Shown here piece after piece: positions 1 through 11,076 of a stretch of DNA of 64,000 bases; the stretch's first letter is position 1, and each line of letters begins with the position of its first letter. The notes under the pieces were generated by a model that saw only the letters and a list, made by a program, of their open reading frames with translations, was not told where the DNA came from and searched no databases. Source of the DNA: Ditylenchus dipsaci (Eukaryota > Nematoda > Chromadorea > Rhabditida > Anguinidae); contig SADC01001219.1 in assembly GCA_004194705.1 (NCBI GenBank), positions 1-64,000 of the forward strand. Reading direction: 5' to 3'. Both the position numbers and the translations under genes were made by a program.

Positions 1-540
1 AAAAGGGCAAAGAAAGGGGGGTCGTAAATCATATTAACATGATTTTTGATGCCTGAAGAGTGATACAAAACGAGGGGTCTAACTACTCAGATGAGTACCT
101 CATGATTTATGTATGAACTCAGGACATTTCAAACAAGCTAGCTCATAAAAGTATATATTCATAAAAAAATTAATCTTAACATTTTTTTGAGAACGTATCT
201 TTTTGAAAAAAAATTGCGAAAACGGAAATTCTCGAAAGCCGCTCTCGAATACAGAAATATTCGAAAACGGAAAAACCCGAAAATGGAAAAAATCGAAAAC
301 GGAAAAAATTCAAACTCGCGCATTTCGAAACTAACTAAATCGAAACCCAATACAGCCAATTTGTGGTTATTCTCAAGAAAAATCCGCGAAACCAGAATTT
401 CCGCAATTCGGGTTCGACTAACCAATTACAACTGCCGAAAAGCTTCAATGTCTGGGGTAAAAAAGCGTTGGATAAAATTTAGGGTGTTTTGGAACGTGAG
501 TGCAATTACAATGATTATTTTAGCTTCCGACCATCTCAAG
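1..540. other. AT-rich leader with short A-rich repeats
   Basis: No recognisable gene. Between about 205 and 330 there are imperfect copies of a CGAAAACGGAAA motif. A reading frame runs open from 187 into the F-box exon that follows, but this part is low complexity and probably reads through intron or 5' flank. Confidence 0.5.
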
Positions 541-951
541 ATGCAAACCCCTGGATTGGCCATCTCTGGCTATATTCTTCATGAAGTCTTTTCTTTTCTC
601 AGCCGTCGCCAACTGCAAAATTCCAAGCTTGTGAGCCTTAGACTAAGCCGCTACATCCAAGACCATTTCCCAACCTATCCACTTCATTGCGTTCCTGGCA
701 TGTCGACTGATGGACAAAAGATAACAGTAGCAAACCATCCAGAATATGAATTCCGCGGATTATCTCAAACCAGGGGCTCCAAAACCGTCCCAGTCTCTGA
801 GATACTGCCCTATATTGGCAATTTGTGCGCCGGAATTTTTTGGCTTGAACTGAATTGTCGACGATATAAGGGTTCAGACCTGAGCTTGGACCAACTTTTC
901 CACATCTATTCCTTGCTGGCACCCTGTGGAAACAAGCTAAACTATTGCTAA
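541..951 (+). CDS. F-box-like protein, N-terminal exon (partial model)
   Basis: The frame contains an F-box-like stretch (ISGYILHEVFSFLSRRQLQ, followed by LVSLRLSRYIQ), the usual hydrophobic and basic helix pattern of F-box N termini. F-box proteins recruit substrates to SCF ubiquitin ligases through Skp1, and nematodes have very large families of them. I placed the start at the ATG at 541, directly after an AG acceptor-like site (CATCTCAAG); a start further upstream is possible. The frame stops at 949-951, but a real exon may end earlier (GTGGAA at about 925 is a weak donor). Exons at 2576-2905 and 4960-5211 are in the same orientation and probably belong to this gene, but I could not find a donor that joins exon 1 to exon 2 in phase. 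The gene may be damaged, or an exon may be missing from the model. Confidence 0.5.
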   Translation: MQTPGLAISGYILHEVFSFLSRRQLQNSKLVSLRLSRYIQDHFPTYPLHCVPGMSTDGQKITVANHPEYEFRGLSQTRGSKTVPVSEILPYIGNLCAGIFWLELNCRRYKGSDLSLDQLFHIYSLLAPCGNKLNYC

Positions 952-2575
952 GAGTTGAGAGTTTACGAAGAGACTGCAACGTAGGCATTAATAAATTTTA
1001 CATTAATTTTACTTGTTAGACGAAATACGGTAAAAGCTTTTTCAATACTGTTTTCACATGGAACAAAACTGAGCCGGGATCAGGCATGTGCACCGGCCGT
1101 AGTTTCGGCGGCCCGGGCAAAATCATTTTCGGCCCGGCCCGGGCCAGCCCGTTTTTCAGATAGTCATCAAATTTCTCATTAGTCGAAATTCGTACAAAAT
1201 TCAAATCGACCACGTTGAACACGAATCCGGTGTTAAAAATCAGGGTTTGCTCATCTAAAAGATAGTTTCACGTCAACTTGAGTAAGTTTACCGATTTTCA
1301 GGGGCAAAAACAATCGAGCAATCGATTGCAAATATTTCCAGCACTACTTTACTGTCAGAAATTCCTTAATTTTTGGATATTACAGTCGACTCTCGATTTA
1401 ACGTTCACCCAAAAGTACGTTCCCGCCTAGGGCCCGACACTTTTTTCAACTCACTTTTCGACATTTTTTACTTATTCTGTTTTGACAATCTGGTCCCAAA
1501 TATCGCAACGATTCCGATTTCGCCGATCGTTTTTCAGAATTATGAAATATTTACATCTAAAAAAGCAAAAACTCGATTTAACATACACCTGTTTTGGATT
1601 TAGGCGTTATATCGAGGTTTTGCTTTTTAGATGTAAATCTTTTACGATTCTGAAAAACGATCGGCAAAATCGTAATCTTTGCGATATTTGGGACCAGATT
1701 GTCAAAACAGAATAAGTAAAAAATGTCGAAAAGTGAGTTAAAAAAAGTGTCGGACCCTAGGCGGGAAAGAACTTTTTGGGTGTACGTTAAATCGAGAGTC
1801 GACTGTATGCAATTGACCATCGAAATAAAGGATGGCATGGAATTAGACATCGTTGAATGTATTTTAAATTCTAGCTCCAAATAAACATTTCTTTTTTCTC
1901 TGTGTTGTAACTCAAATCAAAGCCTAGAGTATTGGCTACATTTCAGTATATGGAACTTGTGACTTGAACGAAAAAGTCAAAAAATATCAATCAAACCAGT
2001 CAAAGAGAAAACCCCAAAACGATCAATTTCGAAAAAAAGCCTGTCTTAGCCTATAAGTAAGCTCCTGCAGGTGTGAAAACCAGCGCTGATAATTTTGGTG
2101 GATAGCTAAGAGTGTGAAGATCATTTCAACACCAGACTTGTAAATAAAAGGAGATAGGAAATGAGATGTGCGCCCAGGGCCGCAACTTGAACTTTCTCAA
2201 GTAGGGGGGTTTTAAATTTGCTTAATTTTCACGGTCAAGGGGGGAGGGGTAACGTATTTCCAAAGGGGGAGGGAGGTAATTACCCCTACGAAATGGATGG
2301 TAACTTGCTCGAGATGAGTCTTCAAAAAGTGGGTCAAAAACACAATGCCACAAACGCGTTTTTTAAATTGGGGGGTGGGTAATTATTAGAGGTTATACGG
2401 TAGTTACTCAATGACTTTCAGAACGTGCCTAATAAAGAAAGATCGAAATTGGCGGTTATTTTCAAGTGTCATCCTTCCGAAAATATTTCCATTTTTGACA
2501 TGCTTGCCCCTTTAAAAGTAAAAAAAAACGCAGAAATTAAAAAAAACTTCTGCTTGGTTGAATAAACATTTCTAG
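952..2575. other. Probable intron with a Tc1-type MITE
   Basis: There is no coding signal. It holds the fold-back element at 1383-1805, a GC-rich palindromic patch at about 1080-1155, and a fragment at 2290-2370 of a repeat family that recurs at 34.0-34.2 kb and 47.7-47.9 kb (shared motif AAGTGGGTCAAAAACACAA). Confidence 0.5.
1381..1807. mobile_element. Tc1/mariner-type MITE (palindromic)
   Basis: The whole 423 bp folds back on itself. The ends are CAGTCGACTCTCGATTTAAC and its reverse complement, and each end is flanked by TA (1381-1382 and 1806-1807), as expected for the Tc1/mariner superfamily. It encodes nothing; the reading frames through it are artefacts. Relatives lie at 20618-21046 and 24436-24844. 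Confidence 0.85.
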
Positions 2576-2905
2576 GACTGTCATCAGATAATCAAAGGTC
2601 TTTGTGCAAGACAACTTTTTCAATCCGAGGCAGTTGAAGTGCGCCATATGTGCAGATACCAAGATTTGTGGCCAATGCTGGGACTATTGTTGCGAACTTG
2701 CACCAGCACTTTCGACTGGCAATTCATTTGCATCAAAGGCGATGAAGTATTTCGGTCGGGTACCAATGCCAGTCTGTGCTCTGATACAATCCAGTTTGTG
2801 ATCCACAACAAGCTGGAGTGGAAAAAGAGGGGGAGAGTGCCCAAACTAGAAATCAGCCCTTATAGCACAATCAGTTACACCCGGTATCTGGATGAGATCA
2901 AACAG
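2576..2905 (+). CDS. F-box-type gene, middle exon
   Basis: This exon is open in one frame for exactly 110 codons. It is preceded by the acceptor TTTCTAG and followed by GTTTGT as a donor. The product (DCHQIIKGLCARQLFQSEAV..., ending ...YTRYLDEIKQ) is mixed alpha/beta without low complexity. Phase 0 at both ends matches the next exon at 4960. I do not recognise a named domain. By position it would be the substrate-binding region of the F-box protein. Other frames are open over parts of it, but only this one spans from acceptor to donor. Confidence 0.55.
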
Positions 2906-3024
2906 GTTTGTTATCCTAGTTTATGTCTAAGATAAGGGAGTGCGCACATCTGTGATGTTGACCGAAACTTTGATTTTTCTTGGTCATCCAAAACAAAAGT
3001 CAGCAAAAAGTAAACAAAAAATTG

Positions 3025-3900
3025 ACGCTACTGTCATATACACCCCCCCCCCAAGATCGACTTTTTTGGGAGTGTCTAAAAACCATTTTAAGCAATAATT
3101 TTGCCATAAAAGGACCAGAAAAGTGATATTAATAGGGATCAAGGCTGTATTGGGAGGGGAAGGGAATAATACAGGGGCCACTTTTTTTAGCTGCTTTACC
3201 ATGTTTTCCAACTCGGGCCGTGGCAAAAAGAGACTCTATATGCATTTTATGATCAAGTGTACTACTCGGAATCATGTCTAAGGTAAGTGTGTGCGCATCT
3301 CTAACTCTCAAGCCCCCTGCGCCCTTTCGGGGGCGCAGGGGGCTTGGGGGCTTGGAGTTGAGATGCGACACCCACATACCTTAGACACAAATCACTCAAA
3401 AGTGACTCTGGGTGCATAAAAAACATGCATACCAGAGTTATTCATGCGGTAGGCCCCAGTACTCAAAACTATGTTCAACATCTTTGCTTTTTCACCGGAG
3501 AGCATTTCCCCTCATTTTACAAGGCCGGGCCAGAGACCCAGCATACAAAATTTAGCCTAGCACTCAAAAAGTGCTACGGCAAGGTGTAAACCCGCGGGGT
3601 TCACCCCGCTGATCGGCTTGGTCCATGAAAAGTACTCACACTTATGCCTGCACCACAAGTTCCTGAGTTTGAAAGTACCCTTAGACGCTTAGAGAATGGA
3701 TACTCTAAGGATCCCACCATCTCGAGAAGTGGCCCCTGTATTATTCCCTTCCCCTCCCAATACAGCCCGCAATCTCATTTAAATTGCTTTTCTGGTCCTT
3801 TTTATGGCGAAATTATTGTATAAAAATGATTTTGACCATCTCTAAAAAAGTCGGTTGCTGGGGTGGGGGGGGGATGATTATATTACAGTAGGGCCAAATT
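3025..3900. repeat. Nested fold-back element
   Basis: The outer arms carry TGTATTGGGAGGGGAAGGGA (about 3147) and its reverse complement (about 3745), and continue outwards to CCCCCCCC near 3042 and GGGGGGGG near 3865. An inner palindrome at about 3272-3388 pairs TCTAAGGTAAGTGTGTGCG with its complement around a GC-rich loop. Related inner modules recur at 5781-5899 and 19085-19180. Confidence 0.75.
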
Positions 3901-4069
3901 TTGCACATTCCACTGCGCGCAAAAAACGATGCTCCTTAAAACTACAGTACAGTTTCGAAACTGTACTACAGTTTTGCAACTGTAGTACAGTTTTTCGGCA
4001 TTATCGACATCACTGGTTTGACAACAATTCGAAAAATTTTTACCTAATCACTGGATTTCTGTACGTATT

Positions 4070-4146
4070 TTTAACTTGGTTTCTAACAAAACTACACCAA
4101 AAATTTAATTTTAGGCCTTGTTTTGTTAGAAACCAAGTTGAAAAAT
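4070..4146. repeat. Short palindrome
   Basis: TTTTAACTTGGTTTCTAACA at 4068-4087 pairs with TGTTAGAAACCAAGTTGAAA at about 4125-4144 around a loop of about 38 nt. It encodes nothing. Confidence 0.7.
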
Positions 4147-4565
4147 CCGCACAGAAGCTCGTTTGAAATGAGTCAAAAGATTAGAGTGCGAGGTTAATAG
4201 AAGTGTTCCCACCAATACAGAATTTGCACATGCCGCATGGTCTTTTACAGTGAAACCTTGATAGAACACCACCCCAAGGACCCTAAGGTGCTGTTGTATC
4301 CAGGTTCCACTTTGATTGGTTGAGGGTTCACTTCGGTCCATTTTGGCTGGTGTTATATCGGGGTAGTGTTGTATCCAGGTTCGACTGCGTAAAGAACATT
4401 CCTTGTTGTCCGAATAAATTTTGGCGCAAATTTGGGACAAAAAAAGGATTCCACGTTATTTAAAAGACGTTAAAAACATGATTACCGAAAATTCCGAACT
4501 AAAAAAGCGCCGCCAAATAGTCAAATTTCGGTCGAAAAAATTCATGTTAATTGTCAACCGCCACC

Positions 4566-4731
4566 CAGGGTGTGCATGAGCATGCCGGCGGCCCGTCTGG
4601 TTAGGCCGGGCCTGCCATCCGTTTTTTAGCCTGGAATCTAAAAGAACAAATTTTTCAGGCCGACTTATGTCTTTAAAAAATGGCTTCGTGCCGGCCCGGA
4701 CGCTTCGCGCGCTGGCCAGTGCACACCCTTA
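4566..4731. mobile_element. GC-rich hAT-like MITE
   Basis: The ends are CAGGGTGTGCA and (reverse complement) AGGGTGTGCACTGG, around a GC-rich interior (GGCCGGGCC, GCCGGCCCGG). CAGGG termini are typical of hAT elements. I could not define a clean target-site duplication. Confidence 0.45.
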
Positions 4732-4959
4732 ACCTAGAAACGTGTTTTAAGCATGTTTTAAGTGCTTGAACGCACAAAAAACGTAATTCAGGGGTATTTT
4801 AAGCTGGACGGTATGGAGTAATTTAGCCTCCTTCCCTGGGAATTTTACCTGTCCGCTAAAACCTTTGATAAAATTTCCTAAAATGTTGCAGTTTTTCAGA
4901 CACCTTGTATTTTGAAAGGCACTGCTACCAATACTTTTTCAAATCTACCCTAATTTCAG

Positions 4960-5211
4960 CACTTTCTGCAGTCCACTCAAAAAGGCCGCTTCCTCATTTA
5001 CTTCCATCAATGCTATGAGCCCATAGAAATCTTCCAGTCATTCACCATTAACAACCTGGTGACTGGGGAGTGTCTACAGCTTTCTGTGATCCAATTCCCT
5101 CCTACTCAGTGCTATGATCTGGTCAATGAAGCAGTGGTGGAGGACACTAAGCGGCGAAGAAAAGGAACTACTGCTCGACTATTCTACAGATTTGAGTGCA
5201 GACCTTTGTAA
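4960..5211 (+). CDS. F-box-type gene, C-terminal exon
   Basis: The acceptor TAATTTCAG at 4951-4959 is followed by 83 codons and TAA at 5209-5211. The product begins HFLQSTQKGRFLIYFHQCYE and ends ARLFYRFECRPL. Alternating hydrophobic residues (EIFQSFTINNLVTGECLQL) suggest beta strands, consistent with the C-terminal substrate-binding domain of nematode F-box proteins. Two AATAAA hexamers follow at 5210 and 5223, a good 3' end. The exon at 8969-9125 has a similar pattern (PELRFVDQVTLNTTQSLITK) and may be a paralogue. Joining to 2576-2905 is in phase. Confidence 0.6.
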   Translation, partial: HFLQSTQKGRFLIYFHQCYEPIEIFQSFTINNLVTGECLQLSVIQFPPTQCYDLVNEAVVEDTKRRRKGTTARLFYRFECRPL

Positions 5212-7039
5212 TAAATGTGCAGAATAAATGAATCTCTATGTAGTATCATTGCTGTAATTGTACAGTCAACCCGTGATATAATCACCCTCCCAACCTTCCC
5301 GATATAACAACCCACTCGATATAATGACCCCTTTGGCCCTATTTGGTTAAATTTGTCAGAATTTTTCTTTTTAAAACTCAAGTGAGAAGTAGCCAAAAAT
5401 ATGACCCAGACCCCAGAAAAAAGTACGTAAGACAGTCAAAACTTCGGCGCTACTTGGATGTATTCCCCCAATCAAACTTTTTTAAAAGGGTTTCCAAACA
5501 CCGTATATCGAGCTAAAATGGCTCCGGGTTCTCAAAAAAGGCATTGTTTTTGAGTTCTATTCAATAAAAAAAAATTAAGTTTTCGGACCACCCAAAAGCA
5601 ACTTTTTCGACCACTTTTAAAGGGATTTAGGACTCTATTGGGGTGGAAATTAACCAAAAAAAGGGCCGATTTTTACCAAAGAGGAAGATGTTGAACATAG
5701 TTTGTTAGCTGGGACCTGCCGCATAAATAACTCTGGTATGCATGCTTTTTCATGCATCCAGAGTCGCTTTCGAGTGATTTGTGTCTAAGGTATGTGGGTG
5801 TGCGCATCTCAACCCCAAGCCCCCAAGCCCCCTGCGCCCCCGAAGGGTCGCAGGGGCTTGAGAGTTAGAGATGCGCGCACACACTTACCTTAGACATGAT
5901 TCCGAGCAAGACTCTTGATCAAAAATGCATAAAGAGATTCTTTTTGCCCAGCTCCAGTGACCAAAACAGAGCAGAATACCAGTATTCAAAACTATGTTCA
6001 ACATCTTCCATTTTGTTTAAAATTAGCCCCTTTTTGGTCAATTCCCACCCCAATACAGCCCTAAATGTTTTAAAGGACCATTGCCGTCTACGGCAACGGG
6101 GATTTGGACTTTTTGAATTGGCGGGGGACAGCTAATTACTGCGAAAATATTTTTTGAATTATTTTTAGTTTGGAAATTAAATTTTTCCAAAACTTTGAAC
6201 GATCTACTAGCCGAGCACAACGTTGCTTGACATTGCCAGATCGGACAAGATATAACACAGCCACTGCACTACAACTTACTTATAATTCCGGAAGACTCGG
6301 TTCGACCAATACACATAAATTATAAATGAATAATTCAAAAAATATTTTATTCAAGGCAACGCACGTGCTTAATTTGAACAGAAATCACATTTCAATGGAA
6401 AATGAAAAATTTTATGAAAAAATATGCAAAAAAAAAATCGATTTTGACTAAAAATTTAAAAAAATGCGAAGAGTTATGATACATACTGGTAAAATTTTTC
6501 TTTAGTCTTTCCTCAATATTTTTTATCAATCTGGTCCAAAAAGTTGCAAGGACTCCGAATTTGTCATTTATTTTTCAAAATTATAGCGAAGATATGAGGT
6601 CCATTAGCTTATTTAAACATGTCAATTTGAAAAAAAACCACTACACTTTCACTTTCTTTGGCGCACATTTAGGCAAAAACCACTGACTGACCTGGGAAGC
6701 TTCGATGAGAAAAAATTTTCTGCGTATTTTTAAAAGAGTGTGTTCAAGCTCTTGACAAGTCTGGCTGCCCAGCTCTGAAAGTCGAAAAAATGTGGTACAA
6801 GGATCACTCAAAATTCCAAAAACACATCGATATCATAGTTTTTTATAGCTGACCCATGAGTCATTCCAAAAAATTTCGTTGGGTGCCAGATTCATAAGGA
6901 ATTTCGGCATGCTTTGAAAAGAATACGTGCATAATTTTTTTTATTCAAATTACCCCAGATCACAGTCAGGATCCCTCCCTTGTCACATAAGTGGATATTT
7001 TTTCTGAGTAAAAAACAATGGGACCTAAAGTGCAAAAAA
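5212..7039. other. Intergenic, repeat-rich
   Basis: No gene found. It contains a partial Tc1-type terminus at about 5263-5335 (CAGTCAACCCGTGATATAA), a palindrome at 5781-5899, one arm of a family with TTTAAAGGACCAT ends at about 6068-6145 (full copy at 41931-42310), and AT-rich sequence with no structure that I can see. Confidence 0.5.
5781..5899. repeat. GC-rich palindrome, same family as 3272-3388
   Basis: GTCTAAGGTATGTGGGTGTG pairs with its reverse complement ending at about 5899 around a GC-rich centre (CCCCCTGCGCCCCCGAAGG). Flanks on both sides also match those of the 3.3 and 19.1 kb copies, in the opposite orientation. Confidence 0.7.
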
Positions 7040-7239
7040 AAAGGACCATACTTGTTGATGCAGTAGGGAATTTGGCAAATTCAAATGCGCGCAATACACT
7101 TCTCTTTCGTCTCGCACTCTACTCTTTTGAGTCGCTCGAAATAACTGCAAAGAGTAGAGTGCGAGACGAAAGAGAAGTGTCCCGCGCGCATTTGAATGGC
7201 TAGGAGACATTTGGCAAAAACGACATTTGCCCAAACGAC

Positions 7240-7915
7240 ATTTGCCCAAAAATACTAAATATTTGGAAACAATTAATGACGGAACCATCTGTCTGTCTGA
7301 TTCCACTGGTACCAGGGCTGTACCGGATATCCGACATCCGATATCCGGTATCCGGCACTTTTTGACATCCGATATCCGGTATCCGATATCCGAAAAAATG
7401 GCCAATTTTCGGAAAAATTTTTTTAAAACTTTTTTGAAATTTAGAAAAATTTTTCAATTTTTTTTTCAAAATTTCATCAAAAAATATCCGAAATCCGATA
7501 TCCGATAACCGATATCCGGCACTTTTTCATATCCGGTATCCGATATCCGATCCGATATTTTTCCATATCCGGTATCCGATATCCGATCCGATATTTTTTG
7601 GTATCCGGTACAGCCCTGACTGGTACCATATTCACCGGTCCACCACACCAACTACATCCAATTTACATTGCTAACACGTCTGACACTCCAAGCATCCATC
7701 TAGCCACAGATTCTAATTGCCAAATTCTGGCCAGTTGTTCCAATCAGACCATTGTCAAATTACTGAATCTATCAGATTTGGATAAAAAGGACAGAAGCTT
7801 GGAAGTCTCGGATTTGAGACTGCCTAATCGACCAATTCACATAGTCATACCATTGTTTGATTCGGCAGGTGGGGTTGATGAGAATAAAAAAGTTTGGTGT
7901 ATTTTTATTATATGA
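7240..7915 (+). pseudogene. Gene fragment inside the TIR element, unknown family
   Basis: On the + strand the sequence on either side of the inner MITE reads in one frame once one target-site copy is discounted: NDGTICLSDSTGT, then IFTGPPHQLHPIYIANTSDT, TPSIHLATDSNCQILASCSN and so on to a stop at 7913-7915. The composition is protein-like and not simple, with alternating hydrophobics suggestive of beta strands. I recognise no family. The minus strand is also open over 7772-8017 (MRSSNESSDNEENMPVIAPI), so the original coding strand is uncertain. No start codon or splice sites can be tied to it. Confidence 0.4.
7313..7618. mobile_element. hAT-type MITE built of ATATCCGG repeats, with TSD
   Basis: The ends are CAGGGCTGTACC and its exact reverse complement, flanked by a perfect 8-bp duplication ACTGGTAC (7305-7312 and 7619-7626). 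CAGGG ends and an 8-bp duplication are hAT hallmarks. The body is mostly tandem ATATCCGGTATCCG-like units in inverted orientation. It sits inside the captured gene-like segment and is therefore younger than the capture. Confidence 0.9.
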
Positions 7916-8206
7916 TTGTCTGGGTCTTATTCTTGGGGCTTCTGGATAGACCACGATTGGAGCAATTACTGGCATATTTTCCTCATTGTCGCTTGATTCG
8001 TTTGAGCTTCTCATCATGCTATCTAAATTACTAATTAATCAGTGTATCGAATGAACCCCAGCAATTCAACGGTTGCCAAATGTCGTTTTGCGAAATGTCG
8101 TTTTTGCCAAATGTCGTTTGGCCAAAAGATACGTTTGCCAAATGTCTCCTAGCCATTTGAATTTGTCATATTCTCATTTGCATCAACAAGTATAATCCTT
8201 TAAATG

Positions 8207-8968
8207 GGCATACCAGCGGGCAATACTTTTTTCGTCCCAGATTCACTTTTTTCTGCCACAGATTTCCTTATTTCTGTCACAGATTTGAATTTTCCTTCCC
8301 TATCAGCTCTTTCTATTTAATTTTCTTACCTTTTTTCCGAAGTTTTAACACCATTAGGTAGCCCTGCGATTCTAGTTTCTGGCGAGGTATTATTCGCTGC
8401 ACCATTTCTGCAAAATGTAGCACAAAAAGGTAAAATTATGAGCCAAATTATTTTTCTGATTTCCTCCATACTTTCACCTATTTGTGTTATATTTTGCAAG
8501 GAAGATGCAAAAATGATGCTTCGCCAGAAACTAGAATCGCAAGGCTATCTGATAGGGTAATAATTTTCAAAAAAGATCAAAAAATTCGAAAGAAACAGGG
8601 AAAACTAAAATCTGTAAATATGGAATTCTGAGCGATTTAGGCCATTTGACTGGAATTCTGATCCGCTCAATCAATTTTTCGCAAAAAGTTTACCTGTCCT
8701 TTAGTGAACCCCCAAATAACCGACTTTTAGGGGATTTTGGCCACTCTGGGGTGGGATTCTGAGAAATCCAAGTTATTTTTGACTAAAAAATTAAAATTCC
8801 TGCAAATTTTAGACTTAAATTACACAAAATAACCTTTTTCGTGAGATAAATCATCTTTGTCGCAAACCAAATCAATATAAGCCTAAATTAAGGCTAAGTT
8901 GGGCTAATGACAAGAGTATTTTCTGCAAAAAAGAACAAAGATTTTTAAAACTGTCATCTTGTTTTCAG
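8207..8968. other. Gap with one palindrome
   Basis: Contains a fold-back at 8355-8555 (TAGCCCTGCGATTCTAGTTT paired with AACTAGAATCGCAAGGCTA), whose arm resembles a sequence at 21950-21980. The rest is AT-rich and shows nothing. Confidence 0.5.
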
Positions 8969-9125
8969 GTTTTTGCTTGATCCTGGTCCTTGGCCCGAAC
9001 TGCGTTTTGTTGACCAGGTAACATTAAACACTACACAGTCCCTTATCACCAAGCTAAGCTTTCAGTTGGTTCAAATAGATCAGATAGTAGCCGAAGATCA
9101 CTTTGAACACTTCAAATACACATGA
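8969..9125 (+). CDS. C-terminal exon, possible F-box paralogue
   Basis: The acceptor TTGTTTTCAG is followed by an open frame (FLLDPGPWPELRFVDQVTLN ... VAEDHFEHFKYT) to TGA at 9123-9125. The pattern resembles the C-terminal exon at 4960-5211 but identity is low, so the family call is weak. A GTAACA donor after FVDQ and a CTTTCAG acceptor 48 nt later could remove 16 codons without changing frame, so this stretch may be an optional intron. I found no upstream exons that clearly belong to it; the region before it is mobile-element sequence, so it may be an orphan fragment. Confidence 0.4.
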
Positions 9126-9873
9126 CTGGGTGCGTGACTCCAACTTTCCACATGAAATCCGTGCATGCCCAGACCACCTGTAGGACTTATTCTTGAAAAG
9201 GATTCGGCCACTTGGATATGGATATTTTTGAAGTTTTATATGTTAGTCCCGATCTTTTTTCAATCTCAAGTCACCCCAGTATAGTGAGGCGCCCGTCCTC
9301 CGGCATGTCCCGTCGCCGTCCCCTCCGGACGGTCTAACAATTGGCCCATCAAATCTGGATGGTCTACTATTTAAAACATGAACTATCTTGTTCTAATACA
9401 AAAACAGATCGACCGTCCTTGTCCATTTATTTTCTTACTCGATGGGCCACCACCGTTCGAATTTTTTTTCGAAAAATGACAATTTTTAGGACGGTGCCGC
9501 CGGTCGATTGAAAAAGGTGGACGGGTGTCAACGGTCGCTGTGTTTTTGGCAATAGAATATGTTAGTTTATGTTCTAGAAAGAAGACCGTCCATATTGTTG
9601 GTCCGATTGCTAGACCGTCCGGACAGGATGGGTACGGGACGGGGCCTGCCCCCGTCGGACGGGCGCCCCACTACGCACTTCAGCACCCAAAATATCTTCA
9701 GAAATCCAAATTTTTGTTCAAAATTTTAAGAAGGTGACTCCACTTCTGAGATACCACCAAAAACAGGCAGCCTATGGCTAAAAACCACCTAAAAGTTGAG
9801 TTTATGGCTGTTTCTGGTCATATCTCAGCAGCCAGACCACTTTATTAAATTAAGATACTAAATCAGATTCCTG
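9126..9873. repeat. GC-rich fold-back element and flanks
   Basis: Between about 9280 and 9680, GAGGCGCCCGTCC near the left end pairs with GGACGGGCGCCCC near the right end. Further inside, CCTCCGGACGGTC pairs with GACCGTCCGGACAGG. It is non-coding. The remainder shows no gene. Confidence 0.6.
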
Positions 9874-10934
9874 GGCCTATTCCAACAGTTGAAAGTTGAA
9901 AGTGTAGAGTTGAAAGTTGAAAGTTGAAAGTGAAAGTGTTCCAAGAGTTGAAAGTTGAAAGTAGAAAGTGAAAGTTGAAAGTTGAAAGTGAAAGTTGAAA
10001 GTTGATGGTGTTCCAACAATTGAAAGTGACTCACTTTCAACTTTCACTTTCAACTGTCAACTTTCACTTCCTCCTATATATTTCTAAATTTTTAAATTCG
10101 TACATTTTGCGGGAATTCAAATTTTACAGTTTGAACCAACCAAACCAAGTGGTCGTCCACTTGGTGCGAAATTTTTTTTACGTTTTTCATGTTCCAAAAC
10201 CTGTTTTCTGGACTAATTCGGGCATGCTGAAGATGGTTTGATAGTGGTAAAATGGCGTCTTCTCGGGTATTTTTTGAGTTTTGGTAAAGTCGAGTTTTGG
10301 TAAAATCAATTATACGTCAAAACTCAAAAAATACCCGAGAAAACGGAATTTTACCACTATCAAACCATCTTCAGCACCTCCGAATTAGTCCAGAAAACAG
10401 GTTTTGAAAAATTAAAAACGTGAAAAAAGTGGACGACCACTTGGTTTGGTTGGTTCAAACTAAGAAATTTAAATTCCGCAATTCCGCCTAAATGGGACCC
10501 CATGGTTACTGATAATGGATTAAGACAAGGGTACTGTGGGTAAATTGATAACAATAATGATGTGTGGGTACCACTTTATAGGTATTCCCTGTTACTACTC
10601 GAGGTTGGAAAATAATGAAAAGATCCGAATTACATATCGAAATCGTAAAAAATACCCACAAATTTGGATTCTACGCAAAAAATTGCATCTAGAAATGACC
10701 AAAACCGAAAAAAAATTTTACTTTCAACTTTCACAAAAAATCGGACCACCTATTTCAACCCACCGATTTTTACCATCTACTTTCAACTTTCAACTTTACA
10801 CTTTCAAGTGTTGGAACACTTTCACTTTCAACTTTCTACTTTCAACTTTCAACTTTCACAAATTTCACTTTCAAGTGTTGGAACACTTTCACTTTCAACT
10901 TTCTACTTTCAACTTTCAACTGTTGGAATAGGCC
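9874..10934. mobile_element. Fold-back element with minisatellite arms
   Basis: The ends GGCCTATTCCAACAGTTGAA and reverse complement bound two inverted arrays made of GTTGAAAGTTGAAAGTGAAA-like units (about 9890-10070 and 10720-10925). Inside is a second palindrome: GGTTTGATAGTGGTAAAA near 10235 and its complement near 10360, extending outwards to the GTGGTCGTCCACTT motif. No protein is encoded. Confidence 0.8.
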
Positions 10935-11076
10935 TCTGACAGCTTTTTGGACACTAGGGTGCTTTAAAATATACATTTTAGTCCAAAATATGGCTTTTTC
11001 TTTTAATACCAAAACCATATCCAAGTGGTCGATTACCGCTTTTTTGTAAAAGTAGCTGGATGACCATGTTTAGCCG

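Larger units (their letters stand above)
2906..4959. other. Intron filled with fold-back repeats
   Basis: Nothing here looks coding. The stretch consists of the large palindrome at 3025-3900, a short one at 4070-4146 and a GC-rich one at 4566-4731, plus unstructured AT-rich sequence. CTGTAGTACAGTTT motifs cluster at 3940-3995. Confidence 0.55.
7198..8154. mobile_element. TIR element carrying gene-like sequence, with 8-bp TSD
   Basis: The element has inverted ends GGCTAGGAGACATTTGGCAA (about 21 bp) followed by several short CGACATTTGSC repeats on each side. It is flanked by a perfect 8-bp duplication, ATTTGAAT, at 7190-7197 and 8155-8162. The related MITE at 15380-15590 has a single ATTTGAAT at the same place, so the insertion is supported by an empty site. 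The interior encodes no transposase. It holds protein-like sequence (7240-7915), which is itself interrupted by a second MITE (7313-7618). This is the layout of a non-autonomous element that has picked up host sequence. Confidence 0.85.
7040..8206. mobile_element. MITE split by a later insertion
   Basis: A fold-back MITE with ends GGACCATACTTGTTGATGCA (7042) and a near-complement ending at about 8202. Its body contains ACTTCTCTTTCGTCTCGCAC and the reverse complement, giving a long hairpin. It is interrupted at 7197/8155 by the element at 7198-8154. An uninterrupted relative at 15380-15590 shows the empty site. Confidence 0.75.

Noticed and set aside
1578..1880. Open frame on the minus strand with a protein-like tail
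   Set aside because: It runs across a palindromic MITE; the same words occur on the other strand and in other MITE copies.
10536..10939. Two long + strand frames rich in FHFQLSTFNF
   Set aside because: They are translations of the minisatellite arm of the fold-back element at 9874-10934.
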